Below, one piece after another: positions 11,877-21,563 of a stretch of DNA of 64,000 nt (positions are counted from its first letter, which is position 1; each line of letters begins with the position of its first letter). Source of the stretch: Bubalus kerabau (taxonomy: Eukaryota > Chordata > Mammalia > Artiodactyla > Bovidae); NCBI RefSeq assembly GCF_029407905.1, contig NC_073634.1, positions 22,023,501 through 22,087,500 of the forward strand. The letters run 5' to 3'. The notes under the pieces were generated by a model that was not told where the DNA came from, made no database searches, and saw only the letters and a list, made by a program, of their open reading frames with translations. A program made the translations under genes and the position numbers.

Positions 11877-12137
11877 TGTTGTTCAGTTGCTCAATCGCTC
11901 AGTCCAACTCTTTGTGACCCCATGGTCTGCAGCACACCAGGCTTCCCTGTCCTTCACCATCTCCCAGAGTTTCCTCAAACTCATGTCCATTGAATCCGTG
12001 ATGCCATCCAACCATCCCATCCCTTTTTCTCCTGCCTTCAATCTTTTCCTACTGCCTTCAATCTTTTCCAGCATCAGGGTCTTTTTCAGTGAGCCGGCTC
12101 TTCGCATCAGGTGGCCAAAGTACTGGAGCTTCCGCTG
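11877..12137 (-). mobile_element. BovB LINE 3' fragment with 10-base target duplication
   Basis: The end of the BovB reverse-transcriptase ORF in antisense; the minus frame reads GHLMRRAGSLKKTLMLEKIE and later MSLRKLWEMVKDREAW. A 5'-truncated copy flanked by AAGCATTCTT (11867-11876 and 12138-12147). It contains a local 21-base tandem duplication around 12033-12078. It lies in FEZ2 intron 1. Confidence 0.9.
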
Positions 12138-12207
12138 AAGCATTCTTCCCTAACCTCTAATCCTTCCATCCCATCAATGCTCTGAAAATCCATCCCTACC
12201 CACAACC

Positions 12208-12383
12208 GCGGGAGGAGAAGGGGACGACAGAGGATGAGATGGCTGGATGGCATCACCGACTCGATGGACGCGAGTCTGAGTGAACTCCGGGAGTTGGTGA
12301 TGGACAGGGAGGCCTGGCGTGCTGCGATTTACGGGGTCGTAAAGAGTCAGATACGACTGAGGGACTGAACTGAACTGAACTGA
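12208..12383 (+). mobile_element. Very short BovB 3' end with target duplication
   Basis: Only the last 176 bases of BovB, from GGAGGAGAAGGGGACGACAG to the pentamer tail (CTGAA)n. Flanked by the perfect duplication ACCCACAACC (12198-12207 and 12384-12393). It sits only 70 bases from an oppositely oriented BovB piece. Confidence 0.92.
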
Positions 12384-12393
12384 ACCCACAACC

Positions 12394-13100
12394 TCAGTGT
12401 TTACTCTGTAATTTTACCCTCAGGCTCTCCCCCTACATTACAATATTGTCAAATCCCTCACTCTCATTCCTTTCAGTCTCTTTTGGAGGAAAACTATGGT
12501 GCATAACCACCCTCATTTAACTAAATTATAACTGGGGTTCTAGGAGGTTAAATAACCTTTGTCCCTCCTTTCTCCACGCTCTCATAAATCCCGGTGAATT
12601 TCTGACCATTGCCCTGTAATAATTACTTGTTTATGCACCGATCTCCCTACCAGACTAGGTGATCCTTCCTATTAATAACCAGATCTTTTCCTTTTTGCCT
12701 CTGAGGGAACTCGCACTCAACCTGAGCTCTCAGATGAAGCCAATAATCTCCTGTGGCATAAAGTCTGCTTCAACGTCAGTACCTTTGCATGCACTGTATC
12801 CCTGAGCTAGAATACTAGTAACATTTCTTCACCTGCCAGGCAAACTCCCACTCATCCATCAGGATCCAGTTTTCTCTATGAAGTCTTTCTTCACACACAC
12901 ATACACAAGATTCCCTGTATTTTGTATATGTAGCAGAGCGTTTGTAACATTCATAAAATGTTTGTTTACAAATCTAGCTTCCTGGGTTGCGCTCTGCTTG
13001 ACAGCGGTAATGTCCAGTCACCTTGGTATTTCCAGTGCGAAGCAGCACGTAGCAGGCGCTTAATAAATTCTAGTTGAGCGAATGAATGGCTACACATGTG
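12394..13100 (+). mobile_element. L2-like LINE relics
   Basis: Old, diverged L2 3' sequence: TACCTTTGCATGCACTGTAT, then GCAGGCGCTTAATAAATTCT followed by GAGCGAATGAATGG, which resembles the L2 terminus. Boundaries are uncertain. An ACAC-rich patch lies near 12891. Together with short unassigned DNA this fills FEZ2 intron 1 up to the CpG island. Confidence 0.6.
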
Positions 13101-13269
13101 CCCGAGGAAGTACTAGCTGCAACTATGAAGCTCAGTGCAAGACTCCTCTCGAAACCAAACAGAGGTTGGCTTCCAGGAAGCAGAAGGAGGCTTAAGGGCT
13201 CATAGAGAGGCAGGAGAACACGAGATTTAAGGAGTTCACAGGCCGAAAGCCTCAAGGAAGGAGGTGGGA

Positions 13270-13840
13270 GAACAGGGAGGGGCGGGACTCCAGAGTTGGA
13301 GGCGGAAGGAGAGAGCGGGGAGGAGCCTGAGGTCGGAGTCCCGCCGAGGCTGCTGACCCCGGGCCAGTGGGCAGGGCGAGAGGGGCTGGACGAGGGGCAG
13401 GGAGGCTCCCGCCCGCTCCCCGCCTGGGCCCGCACTCACTCGTCCCCCTGCAGGAGGCTGCACTCGGTGATGGGCCGCACAGCCGCCCTCGGGGGCTCGG
13501 CGCCCGGACCCGAGGGGCGGAAACACTGGCTCAGCTTCTCCTCCAAGTGGCAGGCCAGCGCTGGGAAGCCGTCGCCACCCCCGCCCGGCCCTGCTCCGGC
13601 CTCGGGGCTCGCGTTACAGTTCTCTTGGTCCTGCAGGCTCCGGGCCGGCTCCTGGAACTCATAGAAATCCTGCCAGTCCCCGTCCGCCGCCATCGCTGCC
13701 CGGTGCCGTCTCGCGCCCCGCCCCGGCCCCGCCCCGGCCCCGCCCCGCCGTCGGGCCCCGCCCCCGAAGCACCGCCCCGCAGAGGCCCCGCCCCGCCCGC
13801 TCTTGGCAGCTCGGACCTCGCCTGTTGCCTTCTAGCCCCG
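13270..13840 (-). promoter_or_regulatory. FEZ2: CpG-island promoter of FEZ2
   Basis: A dense GC- and CpG-rich block surrounds exon 1 in otherwise AT-rich DNA. Between 13714 and 13800, just upstream of the minus-strand start codon, there are about seven GC boxes (CCCCGCCCC read on the plus strand, GGGGCGGGG on the coding strand), the classic Sp1/KLF site. I see no TATA box, so dispersed initiation typical of a housekeeping-type promoter is expected; the exact start site cannot be read from sequence. The block ends abruptly at about 13840, and BovB-derived sequence begins about 100 bases further upstream. Confidence 0.85.
13440..13693 (-). CDS. FEZ2: FEZ2 coding exon 1 (start codon to first splice donor)
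   Basis: The reading frame starts MAADGDWQDFYEFQEPA and ends SLLQGD plus the first two bases of a Glu codon, which I recognise as the N-terminus of fasciculation and elongation protein zeta 2. The FEZ/UNC-76 family are kinesin-1 cargo adaptors implicated in axon outgrowth and bundling; FEZ1 is the better studied paralogue. The exon gives 84 complete codons plus two bases. The ATG at 13693-13691 has a strong context (G at -3, G at +4) and is the first residue known for the family. The donor is a textbook GA|GTGAGT, with the intron beginning at 13439. The piece is acidic at its start, with a Gly/Pro/Ala-rich low-complexity middle (about residues 30-43) and a conserved-looking AVRPITE segment before the splice. 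No signal peptide or membrane segment is present, as expected for a cytosolic adaptor. Confidence 0.93.
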
Positions 13841-13936
13841 AGGTCTTCCCTTTTCCCCAGTCTTAGATTTCTGAGTTGAGCGCGGTCCCGGCAAAAAGGA
13901 AAACCTTGACTTCTTTGAATCACTTCTTATAGCATT

Positions 13937-14275
13937 TGCAATCCCATGGACTGCAGCATGCCAGGCTTCCCTGTCCATCACCAACTCCCAGAACTTGCTC
14001 AAACTCATGTCCATCCAGTCGGTGATGCCATCCAACCATCTCATCCCCCTCTCCTCCCGCCTTCAGTTTTTCCCAGCATCAGGGTCTTTTCCAATGAGTC
14101 GGTGCTTCGCATCAGGTGGCCAAAGTATTGGAGCTTCAGCATCAGTCCTTCCAATGAATATTCAAGACTGATTTCCTTTAGGATGGACTGGTTGGATCTC
14201 CTTTGCAATCCAAGGGACTCTCAAGAGTCATCTCCCACACCACAGTTCAAAAGCATCAATTCTTCTAGCCTAAGT
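13937..14275 (-). mobile_element. BovB fragment lacking its last bases
   Basis: Antisense BovB end. The minus frame contains MRWLDGITDWMDMSLSKFWE and the plus strand reads GGTGGCCAAAGTATTGGAGC. The terminal pentamer repeat is missing, and no clear target duplication was found. It begins about 100 bases from the FEZ2 CpG island. Confidence 0.85.
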
Positions 14276-14769
14276 ATGACTAAAATAAAGAATTTCTTTA
14301 AACTTGTACCCACTGTCAGATTATTCCCCAAATCAATTTTCCCAAGGTAACTTTCCAACCAGAAGAACAGCCACAGTCACTTGGAAATGCTTCAGTTCAG
14401 TTCAGTCGCTTAGTCGTGTCCTACTCTTTGTGACCCCATGAATTGCAGCACACCAGGCCTCCCTGTCCATCACCAACTCCCGGAGTTCACTCAGACTCAT
14501 GTCCATCGAGTCAGTGATGCCATCCAGCCATCTCATCCTCTGTCGTCCCCTTCTCCTCCTGCCCCCAATCCCTCCCAGCATCAGAGTCTTTTCCAATGAG
14601 TCAACTCTTCGCATGAGGTGGCCAAAGTACTGGACTTTCAGCTTTAGCATCAGTCCTTCCAAAGAACACCAGGACTGATCTCCTTTAGATTGGACTGGTT
14701 GGATCTCTTTGCAGTCCAAGGGACTCTCAAGAGTCTTTTCCAACACCACAGTTCAAAAGCACCAATTCT

Positions 14770-14864
14770 GTGGCAGATTCATTTTGATATTTGGCAAAAC
14801 TAATACAATTATGTAAAGTTTAAAAATAAAATAAAATTTTTTAAAAAATTAAAAAGAAAAAAAG
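14770..14864 (+). mobile_element. 95-base L1 3' end inserted in BovB
   Basis: A severely 5'-truncated young bovine-type L1: TTCATTTTGATATTTGGCAA and ATGTAAAGTTTAAAAATAAA, then an A-rich tail. Flanked by GCACCAATTCT (14759-14769 and 14865-14875), a duplication of BovB sequence. The complementary end of the same L1 family occurs at 46058-46380. Confidence 0.88.
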
Positions 14865-15402
14865 GCACCAATTCTTCAGCGCTCAGCTTTCTTCACAGTC
14901 CAACTCTCACATCCATACATGACCACTGGAAAAACCATAGCCTTGACTAGATGGACCTTTGTTGGCAAAGTAATGTCTCAGCTTTTGAATATGCTATCTA
15001 GGTTGCTCATATCTTTCCTTCCAAGGAGTAAGCGTCTTTTAATTTCATGGCTGCAATCACCATCTGCAGTCATTTTGGAGCCCCAAAAAATAAAGTCTGA
15101 CACTGTTTCCACTCCTTCCCCATCTATTTCCCATGAAGTGATGGGACTAGATGCCATGATCTTCGTTTTCTGAATGTTGAGCTTTAAGCCAACTTTTTCA
15201 TTCTCCTCTTTCACTTTCATCAAGAGGCTTTTTAGTTTCTCTTCACTTTCTGCCATAAAGGTGGTGTCATCTGCATATCTGAGGTTATTGATATTGCTCC
15301 TGGCAATCTTGATTCCAGCTTGTGCTCCTTCCAGCCCAGCGTTTCTCATGATGTACTCTGCATAGAAGTTAAATAAGCAAGGTGACAATATACAGAGCCT
15401 TG

Positions 15403-15687
15403 CTGCTACATCTGCTGCTCCTGCTAAGTCGCTTCAGTCGTGTCTGACTCTGTGCGACCCCATAGATGACAGCCCACCAGGCTACCCCATCCCTGGGATT
15501 CTCTAGGCAAGAATACTGGAGTGGGTTGCCATTTCCTTCTCCAATGCATGAAAGTGAAAAGTCAAAGTGAAGCCACTCAGTCGTGTCCGACTCTTAGCCA
15601 CCCAATGGACTGCAGCCTACCAGGCTCCTCCGTCCATGGGATTTTCCAAGCAAGAGTACTGGAGTGGGGTGCCATTGCCTTCTCCAA
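15403..15687 (-). mobile_element. BOV-A2 SINE inserted in BovB
   Basis: Antisense dimer from CTGCTCCTGCTAAGTCGC to GGGGTGCCATTGCCTTCTCC. The BovB sequence TACAGCCTTG is repeated at both ends (15391-15402 with two extra bases, and 15688-15697), showing insertion after BovB. Confidence 0.88.
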
Positions 15688-16679
15688 TACAGCCTTGATG
15701 TACTCCTTTTCCTACTTGGAACCAGTCTGTTGTTCCATGTCCAGTTCTAACTGTTGCTTCCTGACCTGCATATAGGTTTCTCAAGATGCAGGTCAGGTGG
15801 TCTGGTATTCCCATCTCTTTTAGAATTTTCCACAGTTTATTGTGATCCACACAGTCAAAGGCTTTGGCATAGTCAATAAAGCAGAAATAGATGTTTTTCT
15901 GGAACTCTCTTGCTTTTTCCATGATCCAGCGGATGTTGGCACTTTGTTCTCTGGTTCCTCTGCCTTTTCTAAAACCAGCTTGAACATCAGGAAGTTACAG
16001 TTCATGTATTGCTGAAGCCTGGCTTGGAGAATTTTGAGCATTACTTTACTAGCATGTGAGATGAGTGCAATTGTGCAGTAGTTTGAGCATTCTTTGGCAT
16101 TGCCTTTCTTTGAGATTGGAATGAAAACACCATTTCAAGTCCTGTGGCCACTGCTGAGTTTTCCAAATTTGCTGGCATATTGAGTGCAGCACTTTCACAG
16201 CATCATCTTTCAGGATTTGAAATAGCTCAACTGGAATTCCATCACCTCCACTAGCTTTTTTCGTAGTGATGCTTTCTAAGGGCCACTTGACTTCACATTC
16301 CAGGATGTCTGGCTCTAGGTCAATGATCACACCATCGTGATTATCTGGGTCATGAAGCACTTTTTTGTACAGTTCTTCTGTGTATTCTTATCACCTCTTA
16401 ATATCTTCTGCTTCTGTTAGGTCCATACCATTTCTGTCCTTTATCAAGCCCATCTTTGTATGAAATGTTCCCCTGGTATCTCTAATTTTCTTGACAAGAT
16501 CTCTAGTCTTTCCCATTCTGTTGTTTTCCTCAATTTCTGTGCATTGATCACTGCGGAAGGCTTTCTTATCTCTCCTTGCTATTCTTTGGAACTCTGCATT
16601 CAGATGCTTATATCTTTCCTTTTCTCCTTTGCTTTTTGCTTCTCTTCTTTTCACAGCTATTTGTAATAGCTTAATGCTT

Positions 16680-17346
16680 ACAAAATTCATTCCACAAATA
16701 TTTTATGTGTCCCACGTGCAAAGCACATGCTAGACCCTCTGCAACATACAAAGATGAATAATTATGCAAGCTAATATTTGCAAAGCACTTGGAACAGGGA
16801 CTGACAGTAAGTACCAAATGTGTATGTTATGTAACTAATACATAACTGCTCCATATAGGGGCTTACAATGTAGTTAGAGTGATAAAACTGTAGAGCATTC
16901 ATACCAAAAAGTATAACTAGGAGTAAAAAATTACTGTTTAATGTGTATTGAGTTTGTTTTGCAAGAGGAACAATACTGGAGATGGTTGCTCAAGAATATA
17001 AACGTACTTAATACCACTGAACTGTATACTTAACATGGTTAAGATGGTAGTTTCATGTTATGCATATTTTACCACAAAAAAATTTAGGAGAAAAGGTATA
17101 ATTCTAAGGGAGCACGAATATGTAGAGACAATAAATACCTAGGAGTTGATAGAAGCTATCTTTGGACTGTAGTCATCAAATAACTTCATTTAGGAACATA
17201 ATTGGATCATAAAAGATGAATTCCTATTCTGAAAAATAAATACAAAGTTAATAATAGAAAATAACATTTTCCTGGTATGCTCTGTTCATTTCTTGACAAC
17301 ATGGAAAGCCTACCCTGAAGAATACATGTTAATATCAAAATTTCCT
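16680..17346 (+). mobile_element. L2-like and L1-like old LINE relics
   Basis: Around 16685-16880 an L2-type motif set is visible (ATTCCACAAATATT, CATACAAAGATGAATAAT, GGGGCTTACAATGTAG). Around 16930-17095 an old L1 3' end is visible (GGAGATGGTTGCTCAAGAAT, CCACTGAACTGTATAC, ATGTTATGCATATTTTACCAC). The remaining bases to the inverted repeat are unassigned. Confidence 0.55.
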
Positions 17347-17455
17347 GTTTACCTTTCCAATGGATTTTGTCTCATATTCAACACGATACTTTTATGAATC
17401 AAGCCTAGGGAACTGTTGATAAAGGCAATACCACTACCTTCCCATTTCCTTTGAA
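17347..17455 (+). repeat. Left arm of a near-perfect inverted repeat
   Basis: This 109-base stretch, beginning GTTTACCTTTCCAATGG and ending CATTTCCTTTGAA, is the exact reverse complement of 17723-17851, apart from 20 extra bases in the other arm. It belongs to no repeat family I recognise. Confidence 0.97.
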
Positions 17456-17722
17456 TCCGTGAAGGGAGCAGATATTGAGCTCTACATAGCCAGCGCTAGA
17501 ATTGATTCCTCAATAGTTTACAGTTTTGGGGTTAATGAGAAAACATTAGCTCAGCTGACATTCATCTATCAGAATACTACTCAGAAGTGATGCACTAAAT
17601 GTAAAAATTGGTCTTTATCTAGGTAGACTTGACTCAAACTCTCCTAATTATGTACATAGCTAAGGCAAAAAAAAAAAGTTTTTTTTTTCTTGACCTGTAT
17701 CTCCATTTGCCTGTGTGGCCAT
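17456..17722. other. Spacer of the inverted repeat
   Basis: 267 bases between the arms with no recognised element. It contains an inner A12-G-T10-like tract at about 17669-17691, itself able to fold back. No ORF of note. Confidence 0.8.
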
Positions 17723-17851
17723 TTCAAAGGAAATGGGAAGGTAGTGGTATTGCCTTTATCAACAGTTCCCTAGGCTTGATTCATAAAAGTATCGTGTTGA
17801 ATATGAGACAAATCATTGAAATATGAGACAAAATCCATTGGAAAGGTAAAC
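17723..17851 (-). repeat. Right arm of a near-perfect inverted repeat
   Basis: 129 bases, reverse-complementary to 17347-17455 without a mismatch except for one extra 20-base block. That block is a tandem duplication of ATATGAGACAAA-type sequence at about 17800-17830. A folded single strand would give an uninterrupted stem of roughly 80 pairs, a 20-base bulge, then about 25 more pairs. Confidence 0.97.
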
Positions 17852-18179
17852 ATGTGTTAGTAGAAATAAAATTTACTTACTCTTAGGACCCAAAGGTAAC
17901 ACACACATTTTTCATATGCTTGCAAATAAACTGCTACTAGGTTAGCTTTAATGGTCTCAATTTTATTTTAGTCAAAATTTCCACATATGATGCTTTTTAC
18001 TTTTAATTAAATGCAAATTACCTAATATCACCCCAGACTCTTTAAATGTGCTCAGTCACGTCCAACTCTGCAACCCCATGCATGCACTCCATGCATGCAC
18101 GACCCCAGGCTCCTCTGTCCATGGCAGAAACAAGATTTGAATCACTTTTCTTAATTAATTTATATTAGCACATCTATAG
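17852..18179. other. Unassigned DNA with a Bov-SINE scrap
   Basis: Mostly AT-rich and unassigned. At about 18048-18127 a rearranged fragment of Bov-type SINE is visible (GTGCTCAGTCACGTCCAACT, then a CCATGCATGCA duplication, then CAGGCTCCTCTGTCCATGG). Confidence 0.65.
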
Positions 18180-19293
18180 TATATTGTCACCCTGCTTATT
18201 TAACTTATATGCAGAGTACATCATGAAAAATGCCAGGCTGGATAAAGCACAAGCTGGAATCAAGATTGCCTGGAGAAATATCAGTAACGTCAGATACCCA
18301 TATGACACCACCCTTATGGCAGAAAGCGAAGAACTAAAGAGCCTCTTGATGAAACTGAAAGAGGAGAGTGAAAAAGTTGGCTTAAAACTCAGTATTCAGA
18401 AAACTAAGATCATGGCATCTGGTCCCATCACTTCATGCAAATAGATGGAGAAACAGTGGAAACAGTGACAGACTTTATTTTGGGGGGCTCCAAAATCACT
18501 GCAGATGGTGACTGCAGCCATGAAATTAAAAGATGCTTGCTCCTTGGGAGACATTACTTTACCAGCAAAGGTCCACAGTAGTCATTCATGGATGTTGGAC
18601 TATAAAGAGAGCCAAGCACCAAAGAATTAATGATTTTGAACTGTGGTGTTGGAGAAGACTCTTGAGAGTCCCTTGGACTGCAAGGAAATCCAACCAGTCC
18701 ATCCTAAAGGAGATCTGCTGCTGCTGCTACTGCTAAGTCGCTTCAATCGTGTCCGATTCTGTGCGACCCCATAGACGGCAGCCCACCAGGCTTCCCCATC
18801 CCTGGGATTCTCCAGGCAAGAACACTGGAGTGGGTTGCCATTTCCTTCTCCAATGCATGAAAGGGAAAAGTGAAAGTGAAGTCGCTCAGTCGTGTCCGAC
18901 TCCTAGCGACCCCATGGACTGCAGCCTACCATGCTCCTCCATCCATGGGATTTTCCAGGCAAGAGTACTGGAGTGGGGTGCCATTGCCTTCTCCGCCTAA
19001 AGGAGATCAGTCCTGAATATTCATTGGAAGGACTGATGATGAAGCTGAAACTCCAATACTATGGTCACCTGATGCGAAGAACCGACTCATTGGAAAAGAC
19101 CCTGATGCTGGGAAAAATTGAAGGCAGGAGGAGAAGGGGACGACAGAGGATGAGATGGTTGGATGGCATCACCGACACAATGGACATGAGTTTCAGCAGG
19201 CTCTGGGAGTTGGTGATGGACAGGGAGGCCTGGCGTGCTGCAGTCCGTTGGGTCACAAAGAGCGGATACAACTGAGTGACTGAACTGACTGAC
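18180..19293 (+). mobile_element. BovB LINE 3' portion, split by BOV-A2
   Basis: Sense copy. The frame at 18184-18444 reads MSPCLFNLYAEYIMKNARLD and later a degenerate catalytic box (YPYDTT instead of YADDT), so the active site is mutated. After the SINE the frame resumes (MLGKIEGRRRRGRQRMRWLD) and ends at the ACTGAACTGACTGA tail. Inactive: 5'-truncated, frameshifted and interrupted at 18716-18995. Confidence 0.92.
18716..18995 (-). mobile_element. BOV-A2 SINE in BovB with perfect 13-base duplication
   Basis: Antisense dimer of the usual form. The BovB sequence CCTAAAGGAGATC flanks it on both sides (18703-18715 and 18996-19008), so it inserted after the BovB and in the opposite orientation. 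Confidence 0.95.
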
Positions 19294-20641
19294 ATAGTAA
19301 TCCCTTGGCACTCAACACACTCCATAAAGGTGCTTCCCAAAAATGAGCCTAGGAGAAAACTGTGCTGTTTAATTGGGAAAGCAATGAGACAAGAAAAAAC
19401 TACAGTATGGAACAAAATGTGCATCTTGGTGCTTCTGAAGATTTTACATAGTGACTGCACACATGGAAAAGTAACTACAGAAACGTTTAAATGGTGAAAT
19501 TTCATAGCCAGGTAAAATGACAAAGAAGCAGTACTTCAACGTCTTCCACATACCTCTCTCCCCCTGGGGTACTTGGGGGCTGCACAGAGCTCCACAGCTT
19601 CAAGGACATCCAGCAGGAGTCTGCACTTCACCCTGTTGTGGCCTCGTGTCCTTATGCCTGCTCTTTCCTCTGGTCAGGTTTACAGAACCAGGTTTGTTTT
19701 GCCTGATGGGCAGCAAGCGAAATCTCTGAGACGGCAGGAAACAAAGAATTTACTCACAAGGCAGTCAAAGTAGAGTGAGAACCAGTTCAAACCTGCTTCC
19801 TGAAGGCAAGGGGCTGTGGGTGTTAATGACATAAAGACTAAGGGAGCAGGGTAGTCTGAGGTGTGGAGGGTGTGCAGATGTGGTAAATCTGCACAGGTGT
19901 AACTAAGCTACGGGCCTCTGCATGTAGAAAAGCAGAGGCGCTTAGTACTGTCTTTGGATGGAGGTTTTAGCCCTCCAACATCAAAAGGTCATCCAGCAGA
20001 CTCAGCATGTCTAGGTGGATGGTCCTATCCAGTCTAAACGAGCTCAGCTTGAGCTAGACACACCTGATACCAATTCCTAGAAAACAACTTGGACAAACAT
20101 TTTACTGGTTGGACTACATGCAGCTCAGAGGACCTGCCGCATCTTTTGAACAACAAGTAAAATGACCTTGTTAGCAAAGGCAGGTTACAGGTGAAATGGA
20201 TTTAACTATGATTACCCAGTTTCACCATTCCCTAAACCTCCCCACTTAATAATTCCTGAGAGTAACCTTAGTCCATTTTCCAGCAATTCTTCTTCCACCA
20301 GCTAAATTCTAGCTTCCCAGCACAGACACAGATCTAGGAAAAACCACAGGCTTTCTGCCAGTCTCACCAGTTTAGTTCACGCCATCAACACTCAAAAATT
20401 TCCAGTTAAGAAGAGCCCCCCCGCCAATTCATTGTCTCTCACATGACCTAATTCTACTCATTTGTCTACTTAAATCTATTTCAGGCTTTTGTTTTCTATA
20501 AAGCAGATGAATACCAACATGTGTAAACATTGTTGCTCACTCCATGTATTAAGAACAGTCTGTAGAATTAATTTTCAACACTTGATGCAAAATTAGATAA
20601 TACAGAGTAACTTTTAAAGAGAGCTTCATGGCATGGGTATT
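19294..20641. other. Unassigned, possibly an old LTR-like segment
   Basis: No gene recognised. The part at about 19690-20230 (GAATTTACTCACAAGGCAGT to CTATGATTACCCAG) has the look of a repeat or solo LTR, but I cannot name a family and see no clear terminal TG...CA pair. It holds no retroviral coding sequence. Confidence 0.4.
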
Positions 20642-21555
20642 CAGTTCAGTTCAGTTGCTCAGTCATGTCCGACTCTTTGTGACCCCATGAATCGAAGCAC
20701 GCCAGGCCTCCCTGTCCATCACCAACTCCCGGAGTTCACTCAGACTCATGTCCATCGAGTCAGTGATGCCATCCAGCTATCTCATCCTCTGTCGTCCCCT
20801 TCTCCTCCTGCCCCAATCCCTCCCAGCATCACAGTCTTTTCCAATGAGTCAGCTCTTCGCATGAGGTGGCCAAAGTACTGGAGTTTCAGCTTCAGCATCA
20901 TTCCCTCCAAAGAAATCCCAGGGCTGATCTCCTTCAGAATGGACTGCTTGGATCTCCTTGCAGTCCAAGGGACTCTCAAGAGTCTTCTCCAACACCATAG
21001 TTCAAAAGCATCAATTCTTCGGCACTCAGCCTTCTTCACAGTCCAACTCTCACATACATACATGACCACTGGAAAAACCATAGCCTTGACTAGATGGACC
21101 TTTGTTGGCAAAGTAATGTCTCTGCTTTTGAATATGCTATCTAGGTTGGTCATAACTTTCCTTCCAAGGAGTAAGCGTCATTTAATTTCATGGCTGCAAT
21201 CACCATCTGCAGTCATTTTGGAGCCCAAAAAAATAAAGTCAGCCACTGTTTCCACTGTTTCCCCATCTATTTCCCCATGAAGTGATGGGACCGGATGCCA
21301 TGATCTTAGTTTTCTGAATGTTGAGCTTTAAGCCAAATTTTTCACTCTCCACTTTCACTTTCATCAAGAGGCTTTTGAGTTCCTCTTCACTTTCTGCCAT
21401 AAAGGTGGTGTCATCTGCATATCTGAGGTTATTGATATTTCTCCCGGCAATCTTGATTCCAGCTTGTGTTTCTTCCAGTCCAGCGTTTCTCATGATGTAT
21501 TCTGCATATAAGTTAAATAAGCAGGGTGACAATATACAACCTTGACGTACTCCTT
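20642..21555 (-). mobile_element. BovB LINE 3' portion with 8-base duplication
   Basis: Antisense. The minus frames give MSPCLFNLYAEYIMRNAGL-like sequence, an intact YADD box (NNLRYADDTTFMAESEEEL, 21239-21580) and FELWCWRRLLRVPWTARRSK (20782-21153). It ends in (CAGTT)n-type pentamers. Flanked by TGGGTATT (20634-20641 and 21556-21563). Frames are broken by frameshifts. Confidence 0.93.
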
Positions 21556-21563
21556 TGGGTATT

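Larger units (their letters stand above)
14393..16672 (-). mobile_element. Long broken BovB LINE carrying L1 and BOV-A2 insertions
   Basis: The longest span of BovB here, read on the minus strand from the reverse-transcriptase fingers to the 3' pentamer tail. Recognisable pieces include a PLESITTKKASGGDG segment (about 16049-16360), CFIDYAKAFDCVDHNKLW (15617-15922), the catalytic YADD box within NINNLRYADDTTFMAESEE (14978-15388), and MRWLDGITDSMDMSLSELRE near the end. Frameshifts, stops and two insertions (14770-14864 and 15403-15687) make it inactive. It is 5'-truncated within the ORF. AATGCTT at 14386-14392 and 16673-16679 may be its target duplication. Confidence 0.92.

Noticed and set aside
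13367..13879. 170-codon plus-strand frame through the CpG island
   Set aside because: Pro/Arg/Ala-rich translation antisense to FEZ2 exon 1; a product of GC-rich composition with no splice or family support.
13531..13923. Minus-strand 130-codon frame overlapping the FEZ2 start, a possible upstream ORF
   Set aside because: It is in a different frame from FEZ2 and its ATG is at the outer edge of the promoter, probably before transcription starts. The GC-box DNA explains its composition.
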